A stretch of 45,709 nucleotides of DNA from assembly GCA_944321365.1 (NCBI GenBank), contig CALULA010000017.1, positions 1 to 45,709 of the forward strand, in the 5' to 3' direction. The notes beneath the pieces are model-generated. The model was not told the origin of the DNA. It ran no database searches and saw nothing but the letters and a program-made list of their open reading frames with translations. This DNA comes from an uncultured Paraprevotella sp. Lineage in GTDB: Bacteria; Bacteroidota; Bacteroidia; Bacteroidales; Bacteroidaceae. Both the position numbers and the translations under genes were made by a program. Positions 33,544-42,492 of the stretch are shown one piece after another; the first letter of the stretch is position 1; each line of letters begins with the position of its first letter.

Positions 33544-33605
33544 AAGTCCGCCCCTGCATGCTGCGGACCCGGCATAAGAGCCGACACAGAAAACGGGGCG
33601 GACTT
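33544..33605. terminator. Long-loop hairpin between convergent yaaA and phnW
   Basis: AAGTCCGCCCC (33544-33554) pairs perfectly with GGGGCGGACTT (33595-33605) around a 40-base loop that can fold further. T-runs are poor on both sides. It is the only terminator-like structure between the two stops. Confidence 0.5.
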
Positions 33606-33686
33606 CACTCTCAACACATATGTTTCACGAACGGCAGACGGACGGCACAGGGCCACGACAACGCCTCCCTGCCCGTTGAATGCCCA

Positions 33687-34772
33687 TCAGCGACAGGCTT
33701 GAACCGCTTCGATAAGATGTTCGAAATCCTCAGGATAGACGTCACCGATGTTTCCTATACGGAAAGTATCAGCCTGAGAAATCTTTCCGGGATAAATGAC
33801 AAAGCCCTTGGCCTTCAGCTTCTGATAGAACGACTTGAAGTCGAAATCCTTATCAGGATACAGGAAAGAAGTGATCACAGGCGACTGAATGGCGGCGGGC
33901 AGCAAGGTCTTGAAGCCCAATTTCTCCATGCCCTTCACCAACACTTCGTGATTCTTGCAGTAGCGGTCATGACGGGCTTCCACTCCACCTTCGGCCTGCA
34001 GCTCCGACATCGCCTCCTTGAAAGCACGCACCACATGAGTAGGCGACGTGAAACGCCACTTGCCGTGCCCCTTCTCCATCGCATCCCACTGGTCATACAA
34101 ATCTAATGAAAGCGAACGGGACACTCCCTTGCAGCGCATCAACTCGCTGCGACGTGCTATGATAAAGCCGAAACCGGGAACTCCCTGGATGCATTTGTTC
34201 GCACTGCTGATCAGGAAATCTATGCCCAACTCCTCCACATCGAGCGGCACACCGCCAAAACTGCTCATGGCATCCACAATCAGCACCTTACCATAAGATT
34301 TGACGATATGTGCCAGCCGCTCCAACGGATTGAGCACACCCGTGGTCGTCTCACAATGTACAAAAGCCACATGTGTCACATCACTGTGACGGGACAAATA
34401 CCTCTCCACGGTCTCCGGGTCTACCTGCATCGTCTCGTCAAAAGCCAGCATGTCGTAAGAAATCCCCTGACGGTCGGCAATCACACCCATACGGTTGCCG
34501 TATGCTCCGTTACTCAGGATGAGCAGTTTGTCGTTCGGCCGGATCGTACATCCGATTACAGCTTCCACACAATACGTTCCACTTCCCTGCAATAACACGG
34601 AAGTGTAATTCTCCGTGCGCTTTGCGGCCAGCTCTACTAAGGATTTCCGGATGTCTTCCACTATACCCACATTGTAGTCTTCGTCCCAAGTGCACCAGTC
34701 ACTCAGCATGGCTTCTTTCACCGTCTCAGACGTTGTCAAAGGACCGGGCGTCAACAAAATATAAGGTCTCAT
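33687..34772 (-). CDS. phnW: 2-aminoethylphosphonate--pyruvate transaminase
   Basis: A 361-residue class-V PLP aminotransferase that moves the amino group of 2-aminoethylphosphonate to pyruvate, giving phosphonoacetaldehyde and alanine. The N-terminal [17 protein letters not shown] is the PhnW signature. The PLP-Lys is near 193 in [15 protein letters not shown], preceded by the PLP-ring Asp in [11 protein letters not shown] (Asp about 167). The C-terminal FRIGNIGDV holds the substrate-carboxylate/phosphonate Arg. Length is normal. It follows phnX by 19 bp, and the two form a complete degradation path from 2-aminoethylphosphonate to acetaldehyde and phosphate. No phosphonate transporter lies in the window. 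Confidence 0.95.
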   Translation of the reverse strand: MRPYILLTPGPLTTSETVKEAMLSDWCTWDEDYNVGIVEDIRKSLVELAAKRTENYTSVLLQGSGTYCVEAVIGCTIRPNDKLLILSNGAYGNRMGVIADRQGISYDMLAFDETMQVDPETVERYLSRHSDVTHVAFVHCETTTGVLNPLERLAHIVKSYGKVLIVDAMSSFGGVPLDVEELGIDFLISSANKCIQGVPGFGFIIARRSELMRCKGVSRSLSLDLYDQWDAMEKGHGKWRFTSPTHVVRAFKEAMSELQAEGGVEARHDRYCKNHEVLVKGMEKLGFKTLLPAAIQSPVITSFLYPDKDFDFKSFYQKLKAKGFVIYPGKISQADTFRIGNIGDVYPEDFEHLIEAVQACR

Positions 34773-34791
34773 CTTTTCTTCTCCTTTTTTA

Positions 34792-35580
34792 TCAGTTCAA
34801 CTTATTGTTTATTTCCTCAATCACCCGCGGCAACTCCGTCATATTGTCTATGACATAGTGGGCACCGGCCTCCAGCATGCGGCGGCGCACTTCAGCCTTA
34901 CGGCCTTCCAGCCCGGCAGCATCCATGGCGGCCACCTCATCCTGCGTAAGTGCCAGCTCGTTACTGCCCGTCACCACACCAACGGTCCAAGCCTTGGCAT
35001 TGACTCCCTCCTTGATGTCGGCTATCGTATCACCACACTTCACCACACAGTCCACCGACGGAATGGCCAAATCTATCATGTTGCGGTAAATCATGTAAGG
35101 GAACGGACGCCCGGCAGGCACCTCATCGGAAGTCACGCAATTGTCCACCTTATACCCATACTTTTCTGCCGCCGGAATCACGATGTCCATCATCTTGCGG
35201 GTATATCCGGTGGTGGACCCGAATCTGATTCCTTCCGCACGCAAGGCGTTCACCGTATCAACGACACCCGGAATCGGGGCCGCATAATCAGCTAATGTGG
35301 CATATACTTCTTCCTGAAACCTCTCATAGCAGGCCTGCACGTCCTTTTCGTCATAGCCTCTACCGTATTTCTCGCGAAAAGCTCTGCTTACCCGCTCCAG
35401 ATTAAACAAAGCACGGATTTCCTCAATCTTGGTCAGCCCCATGTAAGTACGGGTTTCTGCCGCAGTTACAGGTACACCGATAGCCGCAAAGCTCTTGACG
35501 AAAGCAGCTACAGGAGCAAAACAACCGTAATCGACAGCCGTACCGGCCCAGTCTAAAATGACACATTCAATTTTTCTCAT
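34792..35580 (-). CDS. phnX: Phosphonoacetaldehyde hydrolase
   Basis: A 262-residue HAD-superfamily phosphonatase that cleaves the C-P bond of phosphonoacetaldehyde to acetaldehyde and phosphate. The nucleophile is Asp10 in [14 protein letters not shown]; the Ala at the second position is typical of phosphonatases. The Schiff-base Lys unique to this family is Lys51 in [16 protein letters not shown] motif II is in [12 protein letters not shown] and the acidic motif IV in [13 protein letters not shown]. Length is normal. It is the first gene of phnX-phnW and is preceded by an unusually long leader (about 170 nt if the distal promoter is used). Confidence 0.95.
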   Translation of the reverse strand: MRKIECVILDWAGTAVDYGCFAPVAAFVKSFAAIGVPVTAAETRTYMGLTKIEEIRALFNLERVSRAFREKYGRGYDEKDVQACYERFQEEVYATLADYAAPIPGVVDTVNALRAEGIRFGSTTGYTRKMMDIVIPAAEKYGYKVDNCVTSDEVPAGRPFPYMIYRNMIDLAIPSVDCVVKCGDTIADIKEGVNAKAWTVGVVTGSNELALTQDEVAAMDAAGLEGRKAEVRRRMLEAGAHYVIDNMTELPRVIEEINNKLN

Positions 35581-35753
35581 GACTCACTATTTGATTTTAA
35601 TTGTCCATTCATTCCTCATCATTTCGGGCAAGGAAGCAGTGCTCTTTCTGTATCCATTCAATCCGACAGCAGGCAGAACGCCCAAAGATAACAGCCGACC
35701 GCCATCGGTCATGCCGTCCGCACAGCCTCTCATCCCGTCCCTCGATGGGTCTG
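35581..35753 (-). other. Long 5' leader of phnX-phnW, no recognised riboswitch
   Basis: If transcription starts at the distal promoter, about 170 nt precede the phnX ATG. It contains a small hairpin (GACCG/CGGTC) and two GGACGG-x-ATGA boxes (one with G, one with C before ATGA). I do not recognise a known riboswitch. A second in-phase -7 box (TATCTTTG, 35690-35683) inside it could give a shorter leader. Confidence 0.35.
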
Positions 35754-35759
35754 GTGCCG

Positions 35760-35790
35760 CAAAGTTAAGAGGGTTCTTCCTATCAACGAA
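35760..35790 (-). promoter_or_regulatory. Distal promoter of phnX-phnW
   Basis: On the minus strand TAACTTTG (35767-35760) matches the -7 consensus, and a TTGATA-like -33 element lies about 19 bp upstream. Confidence 0.6.
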
Positions 35791-35921
35791 TGAAAATCTA
35801 TTATTAATAAGAGACATGAAATCCAATATTTGTTATGTAATATTAATGAAACATTCATGCAATTGTACTCTAACAGAAATGTATTTATTTTGCAGTCTGT
35901 AACACCTAATGAGATTCAGGA

Positions 35922-36803
35922 ATGGACGATTTGCTGGAAATATACAAACGCATAGCATATCTGAGAAACAACGGAATCAAGATGAAGGAAATCGCCGACC
36001 GCGTACAAATGGCAGCCAGCGTAATGTCCTCACTCTATTCCAGCGTGCTGCCGACTTACATTGGCGAAGTCAAGAAAGGAGTGGACGAGGAAGCCGCACT
36101 CGACTATGCCCTTTCGCAAGTAAACAATGTCTCTAAAAAAAGACTCCTCAGCCACCTGGCGGAAATGAAAGAGCAGCTCTTTGAACTGGAACCGGCGCAA
36201 AACGAAAACAAAAAGAAAAACCCGTTTCTGGAAATGATGTCCAAAGAAGCCAGAACATCGGCACAAGAATCCTACAACTACAGCGGCATATACATCAGCT
36301 ACAGCCTCTCATCGTCAGCCGACGCACTGAAAGTTGAGCCTTACCTGATCTGTCCGGCCGAAAACAACGAATACGTACGCGTGGTCCACATGAGTGCTTA
36401 CCACACGACACATACCGGAATCGGTCTGTTCAACAACCACATGAACGCTTACATTCTGTTCAATGAAAGGGAAACACCGGAACTGGCACTCTTCACCATC
36501 TACCTGCAACTGCCGATGTATGACTTCCCTCAAATGCTCAAAGGAATCTGTCTGTGTCTGGACTACAACCGCAATCCCATAGCCCGCCGTATACTTTTCA
36601 TCAAACATTCCGACAGTACATCAATGGAAGATTTCCTGTCATTGAAAGGCGAAATCATCCCTCACGAGCTTCTTCGGGAAGAACTTCTTCCGTATTACGA
36701 CTACACTTGCCAGCCGGGCGACTGCATAAGGACTTGCACTGTTCCCACTCCATCGTTAGACGACAAAGACTTGGAGAGAGAAAAGAAGATGTTAAACATC
36801 TAA
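35922..36803 (+). CDS. Uncharacterised protein with probable N-terminal helix-turn-helix
   Basis: A 293-residue soluble protein I do not recognise. The N-terminal 45 residues (YLRNNGIKMKEIADRVQMAA, then SVMSSLYSSVLP) have the spacing of a helix-turn-helix. A helical linker (about 50-115) follows, with charged AQNENKKKN, and then a mixed domain (about 120-270: GIYISYSLSSSADALKVEPY, ELALFTIYLQLPMYDFPQML, RNPIARRILFIKH). The layout of DNA-binding head and C-terminal sensor-like domain suggests a transcription factor. A -7-like TTATTTTG lies about 30 bp upstream. It diverges from phnX with 341 bp between, so it could regulate that operon, but this is only positional. It converges on carB. Confidence 0.6.
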   Translation: MDDLLEIYKRIAYLRNNGIKMKEIADRVQMAASVMSSLYSSVLPTYIGEVKKGVDEEAALDYALSQVNNVSKKRLLSHLAEMKEQLFELEPAQNENKKKNPFLEMMSKEARTSAQESYNYSGIYISYSLSSSADALKVEPYLICPAENNEYVRVVHMSAYHTTHTGIGLFNNHMNAYILFNERETPELALFTIYLQLPMYDFPQMLKGICLCLDYNRNPIARRILFIKHSDSTSMEDFLSLKGEIIPHELLREELLPYYDYTCQPGDCIRTCTVPTPSLDDKDLEREKKMLNI

Positions 36804-36810
36804 GACAAAG

Positions 36811-36851
36811 CCCCCCGATGCGCCCGTCACAAAGGGCAACGCACCGGGGGG
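36811..36851. terminator. Bidirectional hairpin between convergent genes (HTH gene and carB)
   Basis: Arms at 36811-36825 and 36834-36851 pair through CCCCCCG/CGGGGGG, TGCG/CGCA and CCC/GGG with small mismatches. It lies just past both stops. T-runs are weak (CTTTGTCTT on the minus strand). Confidence 0.65.
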
Positions 36852-36870
36852 ATCTTCTAAAACGGAAATC

Positions 36871-39800
36871 TTACTTATACTCCTGCCAACTCTTGATCTG
36901 AATTGCATGCACGTCCATCCGGCAGAAAGCTTCAATGAAAGCCTTGGCCAAACGCGCGTTCGTCATCAACGGAATGTTGTGATCTATGGCATCACGACGG
37001 ATGCGATAGCCGTTTGTCAGCTCTCGCTTGGTGTGATTCTTCGGAATGTTCACTATCAGATCGAACTTATGCTGAGCTATCATCTTCAACACATTGTTCT
37101 CGGCAGCCGTATGTTCGTCCGGCCAATGCACGGTAACAGCCGACACACCGTTCTCGTTCAGGAAACGAGCCGTGCCCTCTGTGGCATAGATGTCATAACC
37201 TTTGGCAGCCAGCATACGGCTGGGCTCCAGCAAATCCACTTTAGACTGCACCGGTCCGGAAGAGAACATCACCGACTTGCGGGGTATCGTATAGCCTGTA
37301 GCAATCAAGGCATTGAGCAACGCCTCGTTGAAATCGTCGCCCAAGCAACCCACTTCACCGGTCGACGACATGTCCACGCCCAAGACCGGATCGGCATTCT
37401 GCAGACGGGCGAAAGAGAACTGCGAGGCTTTCACTCCGATCCAGTCTATGTCGAACACCGATTTGTCCGGACGGTCGTAAGGCGCATCCAGCATGATGCG
37501 GGTGGCCGTCTCGATGAAATTGCGCTTGAGCACCTTGGACACGAACGGGAAACTGCGTGAGGCACGCAAATTACACTCAATCACCTTAATCTGATTGCCC
37601 TTGGCCAGATACTGTATGTTGAAAGGACCTGAAATGTTCAGCTCGCGGGCTATCTGACTGCTGATTTTCTTGATGGCACGCATCGTAGAGAAGTAAAGAT
37701 GCTGAGCAGGGAACACCAACGTGGCATCCCCGGAATGGACTCCGGCGTATTCAATATGTTCAGAAATGGCATACTCCACCACCTCGCCGTTCTGGGCCAC
37801 GGCATCGAATTCCACTTCTTTCGTTTCTTGCATGAACTGCGACACGACCACAGGATATTCCTTAGACACCTCGCGTGCCATAGCCAGGAAACGGGTCAGC
37901 TGTTCTTCATTATGACACACATTCATGGCCGCACCGGACAGCACATAGGAGGGACGCACCAGCACCGGATAGCCCACCTTGTCGATGAAAGCCTTCATGT
38001 CGTCCAGACTGGTCAGCTCCTGCCAGGCCGGTTGGTCAATTCCCAATCGGTCGAGCATGGCTGAAAACTTATTGCGGTTCTCGGCGCGGTCGATAGACAC
38101 AGGTGAAGTGCCCAGGATGGGAACAGACTGACGATGGAGTTTCATGGCCAGATTGTTCGGAATCTGCCCGCCTACAGAAACGATAACCCCGCCCGGCTGT
38201 TCCAGGTCGATGACATCCAGCACGCGCTCAAAGGACAATTCGTCAAAGTAAAGACGGTCGCACATGTCGTAATCCGTAGACACCGTTTCCGGATTGTAGT
38301 TGATCATGATGGACTTATACCCCAGCTTACGGGCTGTCTGCACGGCATTCACAGAGCACCAGTCGAACTCGACGGACGACCCGATGCGATAAGCTCCCGA
38401 CCCCAAGACGATAACCGACTTCTCATTCTTATAATAATTGACATCGTATCCCTCCGTGCCGTAAGTCATGTAAAGGTAATTGGTCAGCTCCGGATGCTCG
38501 GAAGCCACCGTATTGATGCGCTTCACAGCCGGCAGGATGCCCAATTGCTTACGGTACTGGCGCACCTGCAGGTTCTCCTTCTCCATGTTCGTTTCGTGTG
38601 GTTTGATAACCAGACGGGCTATCTGGAAGTCGGAGAATCCCAGCCGCTTGGCCTCACGCAGCAGCTCCGGTGTGACACTGGCCAATGCGCTGTGCACTTC
38701 CAGCTGTTTCTTCATGTCCACAATGTTCTTCAGCTTGCCGATAAACCAAGGATCAATCTTTGTCAGCTCATAGATGCGGCGTATTGAATACCCCTCCTCC
38801 AAGGCCTGGGCAATGGCAAAGATACGCAGATCCGTCGGGTTGGAAAGCTCGTCGTCCAGATTGTCAAAGTGGACATGGTCGTTACATACAAAGCCATGCA
38901 TGCCTTGTCCAATCATACGAAGCCCTTTCTGTATGATTTCTTCGAACGACCGTCCTATGGACATAATCTCTCCGACAGACTTCATACTGGAACCGATGTG
39001 GCGCGAAACGCCTTCGAACTTGGTCAGATCCCAGCGCGGTATTTTACAAATCAGATAGTCCAAAGACGGAGCGACGTAAGCAGAATTGGGCGTACCCATC
39101 TCGCCTATCTGGTCCAGCGTATAGCCCAATGCGATTTTGGCGGCAACGAAAGCCAGCGGATAACCCGTAGCCTTGGAGGCCAACGCCGATGAACGGCTCA
39201 GACGGGCGTTCACCTCAATCACCCGATAATCGTTGGTCTCGGCGTTGAACGCATACTGTATGTTGCATTCTCCCACAATGCCAAGATGACGGATGCAGGT
39301 CTTGGACAGCTCCTGCAACATCGTGACCTGCTCTTCCGTAAGCGAGCATGTGGGAGCCACGACGATAGACTCGCCCGTATGGATGCCCAACGGGTCAAAG
39401 TTCTCCATGCTGGCCACCGTAAAACAATGGTCGTTGGCGTCACGGATCACCTCGAATTCTATTTCTTTCCATCCTTTCAACGACTCTTCCACCAGAATCT
39501 GCGGAGCAAACGTAAAGGCGCTCCCTGCCAGCTCGATAAAATGCTCCTCGTCGGGACAGATGCCGCTTCCCAGCCCGCCCAATGCATAAGCCGAGCGGAT
39601 CATCACCGGATAGCCGATGGAACGGGCCGCCTCCAAAGCGTCTTCCATATTCTCCACGGCACGGCTGACCGGTGTCTTCATGGGAATCTCGTTCAGTTTC
39701 TTCACGAACAGATCGCGATCCTCCGTATACATGATGGCCTCGACCGACGTGCCCAGCACCTGCACGCCATACTCTTCCAGCACGCCGTTGCGATACAGTT

Positions 39801-40095
39801 CCGTACCACAGTTCAAGGCCGTCTGCCCTCCAAAGGCCAGCAAGATGCCGTCAGGGCGTTCTTTCTTGATGATTTCGGTCACGAAATAAGGCGTCACCGG
39901 CAGGAAATAGACCTCATCGGCTATTCCTTCGGACGTCTGTATCGTCGCAATATTGGGATTCACCAGCACGGAACGGATACCCTCCTCGCGCAAAGCCTTC
40001 AGGGCTTGCGAACCGGAATAATCGAACTCGCCGGCCTGACCGATCTTCAGTGCACCCGACCCTAAGACAAGCACTTTCTTGAATTGCTTTTTCAT
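36871..40095 (-). CDS. carB: Carbamoyl-phosphate synthase large subunit
   Basis: A 1074-residue ATP-dependent synthase that makes carbamoyl phosphate for pyrimidine and arginine synthesis, working with a small glutaminase subunit (CarA). The order is normal: carboxy-phosphate ATP-grasp half (about 1-400; KVLVLGSGALKIGQAGEFDY, IMIRSAYALGGLGSG), oligomerisation region, carbamate half (about 550-930; VIVLGSGAYRIGSSVEFDW, VLVRPSYVLSGAAM) and a C-terminal MGS-like allosteric domain (YDIYATEGTARFLNENG). Both ATP sites look intact. A -7 box TACTTTTG lies at 40188-40181. carA is not next to it in the window; only the pulA-malQ unit lies upstream. Gene identity is certain; whether it serves arginine or pyrimidine synthesis is not. 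Confidence 0.97.
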   Translation of the reverse strand: MKKQFKKVLVLGSGALKIGQAGEFDYSGSQALKALREEGIRSVLVNPNIATIQTSEGIADEVYFLPVTPYFVTEIIKKERPDGILLAFGGQTALNCGTELYRNGVLEEYGVQVLGTSVEAIMYTEDRDLFVKKLNEIPMKTPVSRAVENMEDALEAARSIGYPVMIRSAYALGGLGSGICPDEEHFIELAGSAFTFAPQILVEESLKGWKEIEFEVIRDANDHCFTVASMENFDPLGIHTGESIVVAPTCSLTEEQVTMLQELSKTCIRHLGIVGECNIQYAFNAETNDYRVIEVNARLSRSSALASKATGYPLAFVAAKIALGYTLDQIGEMGTPNSAYVAPSLDYLICKIPRWDLTKFEGVSRHIGSSMKSVGEIMSIGRSFEEIIQKGLRMIGQGMHGFVCNDHVHFDNLDDELSNPTDLRIFAIAQALEEGYSIRRIYELTKIDPWFIGKLKNIVDMKKQLEVHSALASVTPELLREAKRLGFSDFQIARLVIKPHETNMEKENLQVRQYRKQLGILPAVKRINTVASEHPELTNYLYMTYGTEGYDVNYYKNEKSVIVLGSGAYRIGSSVEFDWCSVNAVQTARKLGYKSIMINYNPETVSTDYDMCDRLYFDELSFERVLDVIDLEQPGGVIVSVGGQIPNNLAMKLHRQSVPILGTSPVSIDRAENRNKFSAMLDRLGIDQPAWQELTSLDDMKAFIDKVGYPVLVRPSYVLSGAAMNVCHNEEQLTRFLAMAREVSKEYPVVVSQFMQETKEVEFDAVAQNGEVVEYAISEHIEYAGVHSGDATLVFPAQHLYFSTMRAIKKISSQIARELNISGPFNIQYLAKGNQIKVIECNLRASRSFPFVSKVLKRNFIETATRIMLDAPYDRPDKSVFDIDWIGVKASQFSFARLQNADPVLGVDMSSTGEVGCLGDDFNEALLNALIATGYTIPRKSVMFSSGPVQSKVDLLEPSRMLAAKGYDIYATEGTARFLNENGVSAVTVHWPDEHTAAENNVLKMIAQHKFDLIVNIPKNHTKRELTNGYRIRRDAIDHNIPLMTNARLAKAFIEAFCRMDVHAIQIKSWQEYK

Positions 40096-40188
40096 TCTCT
40101 ATCAGATTTACGTTGATTATTAATCTATATCATACTGTCCGGCAGAATGCCACCGCATCGTCCGGTCGTCAACATCTCAACAAAAGTA

Positions 40189-40467
40189 AGCATTCTATTT
40201 GCTTTTTCCCAGAAAAAGTTCCGGAAAATGCAGAAAAAATCATTCCAAAGGTGCAAAGTCCGTCCGCAGCACTCCCCTTTCGGCTCCTTTCTCCCGGAAA
40301 ATCCGGCATTTTCTCCAACGTAAAAAAGACAGAACAACCTCTCTGCCGTTCTGCCCGGAAGAGAATGTCTCCAGCCATCTGCCGGACAAAATCTGCCGGA
40401 TGTTCTCTTTCCTCAGCGGGACTTGCACATACAGCCTGTCCGCACCATGGCACGACCATCTTTTTTC
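40189..40467. other. Intergenic DNA between carB promoter and repeat array
   Basis: Noncoding by every frame I checked. It has a direct repeat ATCTGCCGGA (two copies near 40377-40403) with flanking GAGAATGTC/GATGTTCTC inverted bases, which could be an operator or a small hairpin. Nothing else is recognised. Confidence 0.4.
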
Positions 40468-40555
40468 TTGCGGGAAACCGCCGGAATCTTTGCGCAAGAC
40501 CGGACTCATTCTTGCGCAAGGTTTTGCCGGGTCTTGCGCACAACGGGAAAGCCGT
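40468..40555. repeat. 22-bp-period tandem array, locus 5 (four units)
   Basis: Cores TTGCGGGA (40468), TTGCGCAA (40490), TTGCGCAA (40512) and TTGCGCAC (40534) are exactly 22 bp apart, with outer copies decayed. Spacers again contain CCGG and end TCT, TTC or GTC before the next core. It lies between the pulA stop (40602) and carB. Confidence 0.85.
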
Positions 40556-40601
40556 TTCGGCCCATCAGGAGAAAGGCCGTCTCCTGCCCCACTCGCAAAT
40601 G

Positions 40602-42491
40602 TCAGGAAGAAGCCAGAATGAGTGCGGAACGGGGAGCCACGGTGAGAATGCCGCCGTCATTGCTGTCCAGTCCGTCGGCCGAGATTTTCCCCTCCCTGCA
40701 AAGCACAGTGAACGGACGGTGGGGCAAAGCGACCTGCAACGGACGGACATCGGCATTGAAAAACAGATAAAGACAACGGGCACTCTCTCCGTTGCTGTTC
40801 TCATCCAGGCGATATGCCACGGCGGAATCGCTGTACACCGGAAGGAAATGCAGCCGGCGTACCACCTCGGCCGCCGAACGCATACGAAAGGCCGCATGCG
40901 TTCGCCGCAGGCGGATCAGTCCGCAGACGTATTGAAAAAGTTCCCGATAAGTGCCCTTGTTGCGCCAGGGAATAGCGTTCACCGCATCCGGACTCTTGTA
41001 CGAATTCCGGTCGCCCTGCTTGCTGCGATACATCTCATCTCCGGCAAACATCATGGGAATGCCCTGCGAAGTGAACAACAGCGTCTCGGCCAGCTTGTAG
41101 AGTTTCAGACGCTCTGCTTCCGGCAGATGGGGAAAGACAGCCGCCAGCCGGTCGGTCAGGCACCAGTCGTCGTGACAGCTCACATAGTTGACCATCTGCC
41201 ACGGAGCACCTGCCCACGAAGAAGACGCATGATTCACCCGCCGGCAGTCCACCCCCGGATGGGCCACCCCGCCCACGATGCCGAACTTCACACTTTCCGC
41301 ATACCCCGGACGTCCGGAGAGGAACCCGCCGTCGTCGGTCTGTGTCCACCAGCCCCGGATGCCGTCGCGCAGCTCATCGCCGAACGCCGCAACGCCCGGC
41401 AGACGTCCTATATACTCCTTCACGGCGCAATCCCAGGCAGGCAGCCGGGCCGGCCGGGCCGACCATCCCTCGCCATACAGAAGCATGACCGGGTCTATTT
41501 TAAGCAAGGCATCGCGTATCTGTCCCATCGTCGTCAGATCGTGCAGCCCCATCGTATCGAAACGAAAGCCGTCAACATGATATTCCCGCGCCCAGAAGCA
41601 TACACTTTCCACCATAAAACGGCGCATGCCTTCGCGTTCGGAAGCCGTCTCGTTTCCGCAACCGGACCCGTCGGCCAGCGTCCCGTCCGGCATGCGACGG
41701 AAGAAATAGCCGGGCACCAAAGCCTCGAAATTGCTTCCGTCCACCGTATAAGTGTGATTGTAGACGACATCGAGCACCACACGCAACCCGGCCTGATGTA
41801 ATGCCATCACCATCTGTTTGAACTCACGGATGCGGCATGCCGGATCGAAGGGGTCTGTAGCATAAGAGCCTTCAGGCACATTGTAGTTCTGCGGGTCGTA
41901 GCCCCAATTGTACTGTGGCCGGTCGGTACGGCTTTCATCTACGGAAGCGAAATCAAAAGAAGGCAGCAGATGGACATGCGTAACCCCCAACTCCACCAGA
42001 TGATCAAGCCCGGAACAGGTGCCGTCCGGTGCGTGGACATTCCTTTCTGTCAGTGCCAGGAATTTACCTTTGTGGAAAATGCCGGAGTCTGAAGAGACAG
42101 AAAAATCACGATGGTGCATTTCGTAAATCACGGCATCCGCCGGATGGACCAACGGCGGCGGAGCATCCTCCGCCCATCCCTCCGGATCGGTGTCTTTCAG
42201 GTCGAGCACAAAACCGCGCCGCCCGTTGACGCCCACCGCCACGGCAAACAGTCCGGGCGTGGGTGCTCCCCACCTGCCATCTGTCCGTACGCGGAAATCA
42301 TAATAGCGGCCACGCACAGCAAGAGGCATTGTCAGGCTCCAGAAACCGTCCGGCTGCCTGCTCATGGCCGTCACTCCACAAAGTCCGTCACCGTCGGCCT
42401 GCGACCACAACCGCAGACTGACGGCCTCGGCCTTCGGCGACCATACTCTGAAACAGACGCCGGCGTCCGTCACCGTAATCTCACGAAACAT
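40602..42491 (-). CDS. pulA: Type I pullulanase (GH13)
   Basis: A 629-residue debranching enzyme that cleaves alpha-1,6 links in pullulan, glycogen and branched maltodextrins. An N-terminal CBM48-like domain (about 1-110, VCFRVWSPKAEAVSLRL) precedes the GH13 barrel. The type I pullulanase signature YNWGYDP is present. Region I is DVVYNHTY, the nucleophile Asp is in GFRFDTMGLHD, the acid/base Glu in LLYGEGWSA, and the stabilising Asp in NYVSCHDDWCL. There is no signal peptide, so it acts in the cytoplasm. The ATG at 42491 lies one base after the malQ stop; an in-frame GTG at 42509 would overlap malQ and is less likely. It is second in the malQ-pulA operon. Confidence 0.93.
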   Translation of the reverse strand: MFREITVTDAGVCFRVWSPKAEAVSLRLWSQADGDGLCGVTAMSRQPDGFWSLTMPLAVRGRYYDFRVRTDGRWGAPTPGLFAVAVGVNGRRGFVLDLKDTDPEGWAEDAPPPLVHPADAVIYEMHHRDFSVSSDSGIFHKGKFLALTERNVHAPDGTCSGLDHLVELGVTHVHLLPSFDFASVDESRTDRPQYNWGYDPQNYNVPEGSYATDPFDPACRIREFKQMVMALHQAGLRVVLDVVYNHTYTVDGSNFEALVPGYFFRRMPDGTLADGSGCGNETASEREGMRRFMVESVCFWAREYHVDGFRFDTMGLHDLTTMGQIRDALLKIDPVMLLYGEGWSARPARLPAWDCAVKEYIGRLPGVAAFGDELRDGIRGWWTQTDDGGFLSGRPGYAESVKFGIVGGVAHPGVDCRRVNHASSSWAGAPWQMVNYVSCHDDWCLTDRLAAVFPHLPEAERLKLYKLAETLLFTSQGIPMMFAGDEMYRSKQGDRNSYKSPDAVNAIPWRNKGTYRELFQYVCGLIRLRRTHAAFRMRSAAEVVRRLHFLPVYSDSAVAYRLDENSNGESARCLYLFFNADVRPLQVALPHRPFTVLCREGKISADGLDSNDGGILTVAPRSALILASS

Positions 42492-42492
42492 C

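Noticed and set aside
35587..35826. A 79-codon minus-strand frame in the phnX leader
   Set aside because: It starts upstream of the predicted promoter and has no recognisable domain; a short leader peptide within it cannot be excluded but is not supported.
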